Source: Arthrobacter sp. Bi26 (GTDB lineage Bacteria; Actinomycetota; Actinomycetes; Actinomycetales; Micrococcaceae). From it: a stretch of 51,532 bases of DNA. Shown here one piece after another: positions 49,990 to 51,532 of the stretch. Every line of letters begins with the position of its first letter. Positions within the stretch are counted from its first letter, which is position 1. The notes under the pieces are model-generated. The model saw nothing but the letters and a program-made list of their open reading frames with translations. It searched no databases and was not told the origin of the DNA. The position numbers were made by a program, and so were the translations under genes. The stretch lies in assembly GCF_918697925.1 (NCBI RefSeq), contig NZ_CAKKMF010000029.1, positions 1 through 51,532 of the forward strand, given 5' to 3'.

Positions 49990-51107
49990 TGTTGTTCTCG
50001 ATCAACGAAACCATGGGCCAGTACAGCGAGCTCTTCATGCTGCTGGCCGCAGGCACGTACACGGTGGCGTTCATCGCCTTCGCCTGGGACCTGGCCAAGA
50101 GCAGCAAGATGCTGCGCGCGGTGGACCTGAAGGCCGCGGAACTCGCCGCGCAGGCGACGACAACCGAGGCAGCGCGCATGCCCGTCGGCGTCGGTGCGGG
50201 GACCGCCGGAGGCGACGTTGACCGCTCCGATGCGGACGTCAGCGGCCCGGCAGGACGTGCCGAGCGTCCGACGTCGGCCGTCTCCGGGCGCGGCACCGCG
50301 GCAGGTGCAGGCCAGACCGCCGACGGCAGCATGCGCTACGGCGGCGAGCGGCGTGCCCCCGCGCGGGTGGCCGTCGCGCTGACCGTCCTCGGCGCTGCGA
50401 TCCATGCGGCCGGTGTGATCACCCGCGCCCTCGGTGCAGGCCGGGTGCCGTGGGGCAACATGTACGAATTCCTCACCACCGGCGCGTTCGTGGCCGTGGC
50501 AGTCTTCCTCCTCGTGCTGATCCGCCGCGACCTGCGCTTCCTGGGCACGTTCGTGATCGGCCTGGCCATCATCATGCTGGTTGCGGCTTCCATCGCCTTC
50601 TGGACGCCCGTGGGCCACCTCGTACCGGCGCTGCAGAGCTACTGGCTGATCATCCACGTTTCCATCGCGGTGATGTCCTCGGCCCTGTTCACCCTGACTT
50701 TCGCGATGTCCGCGCTGCAGCTCGTGCAGTCGCACCGGCAGAAGACCATCGCGGCCGGCGGTGCCGACAAGCTCGGGTTCATGCGCCTGGTCCCGTACGC
50801 CCTGAGCCTGGAGAACCTGTCGTACCGCATCAACGCCATCGCGTTCGTCGGCTGGACGTTCACGCTCATGTTCGGCGCCATCTGGGCCGAGAAGGCCTGG
50901 GGCCGCTTCTGGGGCTGGGACACCAAGGAAGTCTGGACCTTCGTGATCTGGGTGGTCTACGCCGGATACCTGCACGCCCGCGCCACCCGCGGCTGGACCG
51001 GAACCCGTGCCGCCTGGCTGTCGATCGTCGGCTACCTGTGCGTGGTCTTCAACTTCACGATCGTGAACCAGTTCTTCAACGGCCTGCACTCCTACTCGGG
51101 ACTGTAA
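49989..51107 (+). CDS. ccsB: CcsB (CcsA-type), cytochrome c heme handling protein
   Basis: The 372-residue membrane protein is the heme handling partner of ResB. The heme-binding WWD-like domain reads WGRFWGWDTKEVWTFVIW (about 301-318), with WWD-type tryptophans and the Asp-Lys-Glu run. Eight or so membrane segments are seen: one near residues 15-32, then, after a Gly/Ala-rich linker at about 35-120, the rest from about 122 to 365. Conserved histidines are at HAAGVITRAL and near the end (NGLHSYSGL). Its start overlaps the resB stop (TAATG). It ends the operon; no terminator stem is seen before the repeats. Confidence 0.95.
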   Translation: MLFSINETMGQYSELFMLLAAGTYTVAFIAFAWDLAKSSKMLRAVDLKAAELAAQATTTEAARMPVGVGAGTAGGDVDRSDADVSGPAGRAERPTSAVSGRGTAAGAGQTADGSMRYGGERRAPARVAVALTVLGAAIHAAGVITRALGAGRVPWGNMYEFLTTGAFVAVAVFLLVLIRRDLRFLGTFVIGLAIIMLVAASIAFWTPVGHLVPALQSYWLIIHVSIAVMSSALFTLTFAMSALQLVQSHRQKTIAAGGADKLGFMRLVPYALSLENLSYRINAIAFVGWTFTLMFGAIWAEKAWGRFWGWDTKEVWTFVIWVVYAGYLHARATRGWTGTRAAWLSIVGYLCVVFNFTIVNQFFNGLHSYSGL

Positions 51108-51128
51108 GCCGCACCCCAGCCCACGATT

Positions 51129-51532
51129 CGCCACAGATGGCCGCTAAGCCGATGCGCTTGGCGGCCATTCGTGTCAGATGAGTGCGGTTGGGGTGGCGTG
51201 GCGTGGCGGGCACTGCGTTGGGGTGGCGCGGCGTGGCGGGCACTGCGTTGGGGTGGCGCGGCGGGCACTGCGTTGCGTGGGCTTCGGCCCCGGGCCTTTG
51301 GACCCCGGGGCGGGTTCTTTCCGGGGCTGGCTCGAACTCCATCGATTTGCCGCAGATGGGCGCTATGCAACCGTGCTTAGCGGCCATTCGTGCCAAGTGA
51401 GTGCGCTGTGGGGCGGGCACGTTGACGTTGCCCCGGCTTCGGCCCCGGGCCTTTGGAGCCGGGGGCGGGTTCTTCCGGGCTGCGGCTGGCCCGAACTCCA
51501 TCTATTTGCCGCAGATGGCCGCTATGCAACCG
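51129..51532. repeat. Non-coding tandem repeat array after ccsB
   Basis: The 425 bases after ccsB contain no credible gene. A repeat with the phrase CGCAGATGGCCGCTATGCAACC starts at about 51131 (variant), 51351 and 51510, the last cut by the window edge. Each full copy has an inverted pair ATGGCCGC / GCGGCCAT (51137-51144 with 51161-51168; 51356-51365 with 51378-51387, one mismatch), then CTTCGGCCCCGGGCCTTTGG, GCGGGTTCTT and CGAACTCCATC. The copies are about 220 and 159 bases. A 141-codon minus-strand frame across them (51501-51076) is an effect of the repeat and lacks a ribosome binding site. Confidence 0.75.
51187..51271. repeat. 30-base minisatellite inside the array
   Basis: The unit GTTGGGGTGGCGCGGCGTGG, ending in CGGGCACTGC, occurs at 51187-51216, 51217-51246 and, in a 25-base short form, at 51247-51271. 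It accounts for most of the extra length of the first array copy. Confidence 0.85.

Noticed and set aside
51187..51271. Short direct repeats suggesting CRISPR
   Set aside because: They adjoin each other with no spacers and no cas genes are near. They form a minisatellite.
51076..51501. 141-codon minus-strand frame with repeated THLARMAAK-like peptide
   Set aside because: It follows from the DNA repeat, overlaps the ccsB end and lacks a ribosome binding site.

Overview
The window reads as chromosome from a high-GC actinobacterium of the Micrococcaceae, most like Arthrobacter or Pseudarthrobacter. The evidence is the codon bias, frequent GTG starts, the DUF4244-type Tad pilus locus, the tiny basic ribosomal protein bS22 and a System II cytochrome c maturation operon. 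Most genes are ordinary core genes. The gene order matches two separate M. tuberculosis neighbourhoods as I remember them. The first part (acs, nth, Nudix, Ssd/Tad genes, helicase, topA) matches about Rv3667-Rv3646c. The second part (ppx, proC, BldC-like, bS22, HAD, glutaredoxin, phosphoglycerate mutase, TlpA, CcdA, ResB, CcsB) matches about Rv0496-Rv0529. No insertion sequence, prophage, CRISPR array, tRNA or rRNA was seen.

Layout. 1-6.1 kb: the 5' part of acs, an Ala/Pro-rich membrane protein, nth overlapping a Nudix CoA pyrophosphatase, a small DUF1508 protein and a compact PolA-like polymerase. 6.2-13.7 kb: a Tad/Flp-type locus (ssd, tadA, tadB, tadC, DUF4244 pilin, TadE, TadE/G-like). 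A gene for a secreted protein with a LamG-like domain and three near-identical repeats sits inside it. 13.8-20.3 kb: a DUF1998 helicase, a GNAT, trhO, two related small lipoproteins and a TipA-like MerR regulator. The regulator has a textbook 19-bp-spacer promoter and an internal translation start. 20.3-27.7 kb: a methyltransferase, an MFS exporter divergent from an ArsR-type regulator, topA and an SseB-like protein. 27.7-34 kb: ppx, a DGPF (YCII) protein with its ECF42-type sigma factor, a structured gene-free stretch, proC and trkH-trkA. 34-41.2 kb: acuC, an ArsR regulator, gdhA, lldD, a DAHP synthase gene behind a Trp/Tyr/Phe-rich leader peptide, a BldC-like regulator and bS22. 41.4-51.1 kb: a HAD phosphatase, glutaredoxin, rex, two Pro/Gln/Tyr-rich membrane proteins, yceI, then phosphoglycerate mutase, tlpA, ccdA, resB and ccsB as one operon. 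The last 0.4 kb is a non-coding tandem repeat array.

How they work together. The last operon makes membrane-bound c-type cytochromes: CcdA and the TlpA lipoprotein carry reductant across the membrane, and ResB and CcsB deliver and attach heme. Rex nearby senses NADH/NAD+. The Tad genes would build a surface pilus or pseudopilus. The most notable regulatory element is the leader ahead of the DAHP synthase gene. Its peptide MTNRWYAYFSLALEGPASN carries all three aromatic amino acids in one cluster, followed by pairing segments, which points to attenuation of the first step of aromatic biosynthesis. The best leads for something less described are this leader, the repeat protein embedded in the Tad locus, the TipA-like two-product gene, and the hairpin and repeat elements near 27.1, 30.5-31.0, 39.0 and 51.1-51.5 kb.
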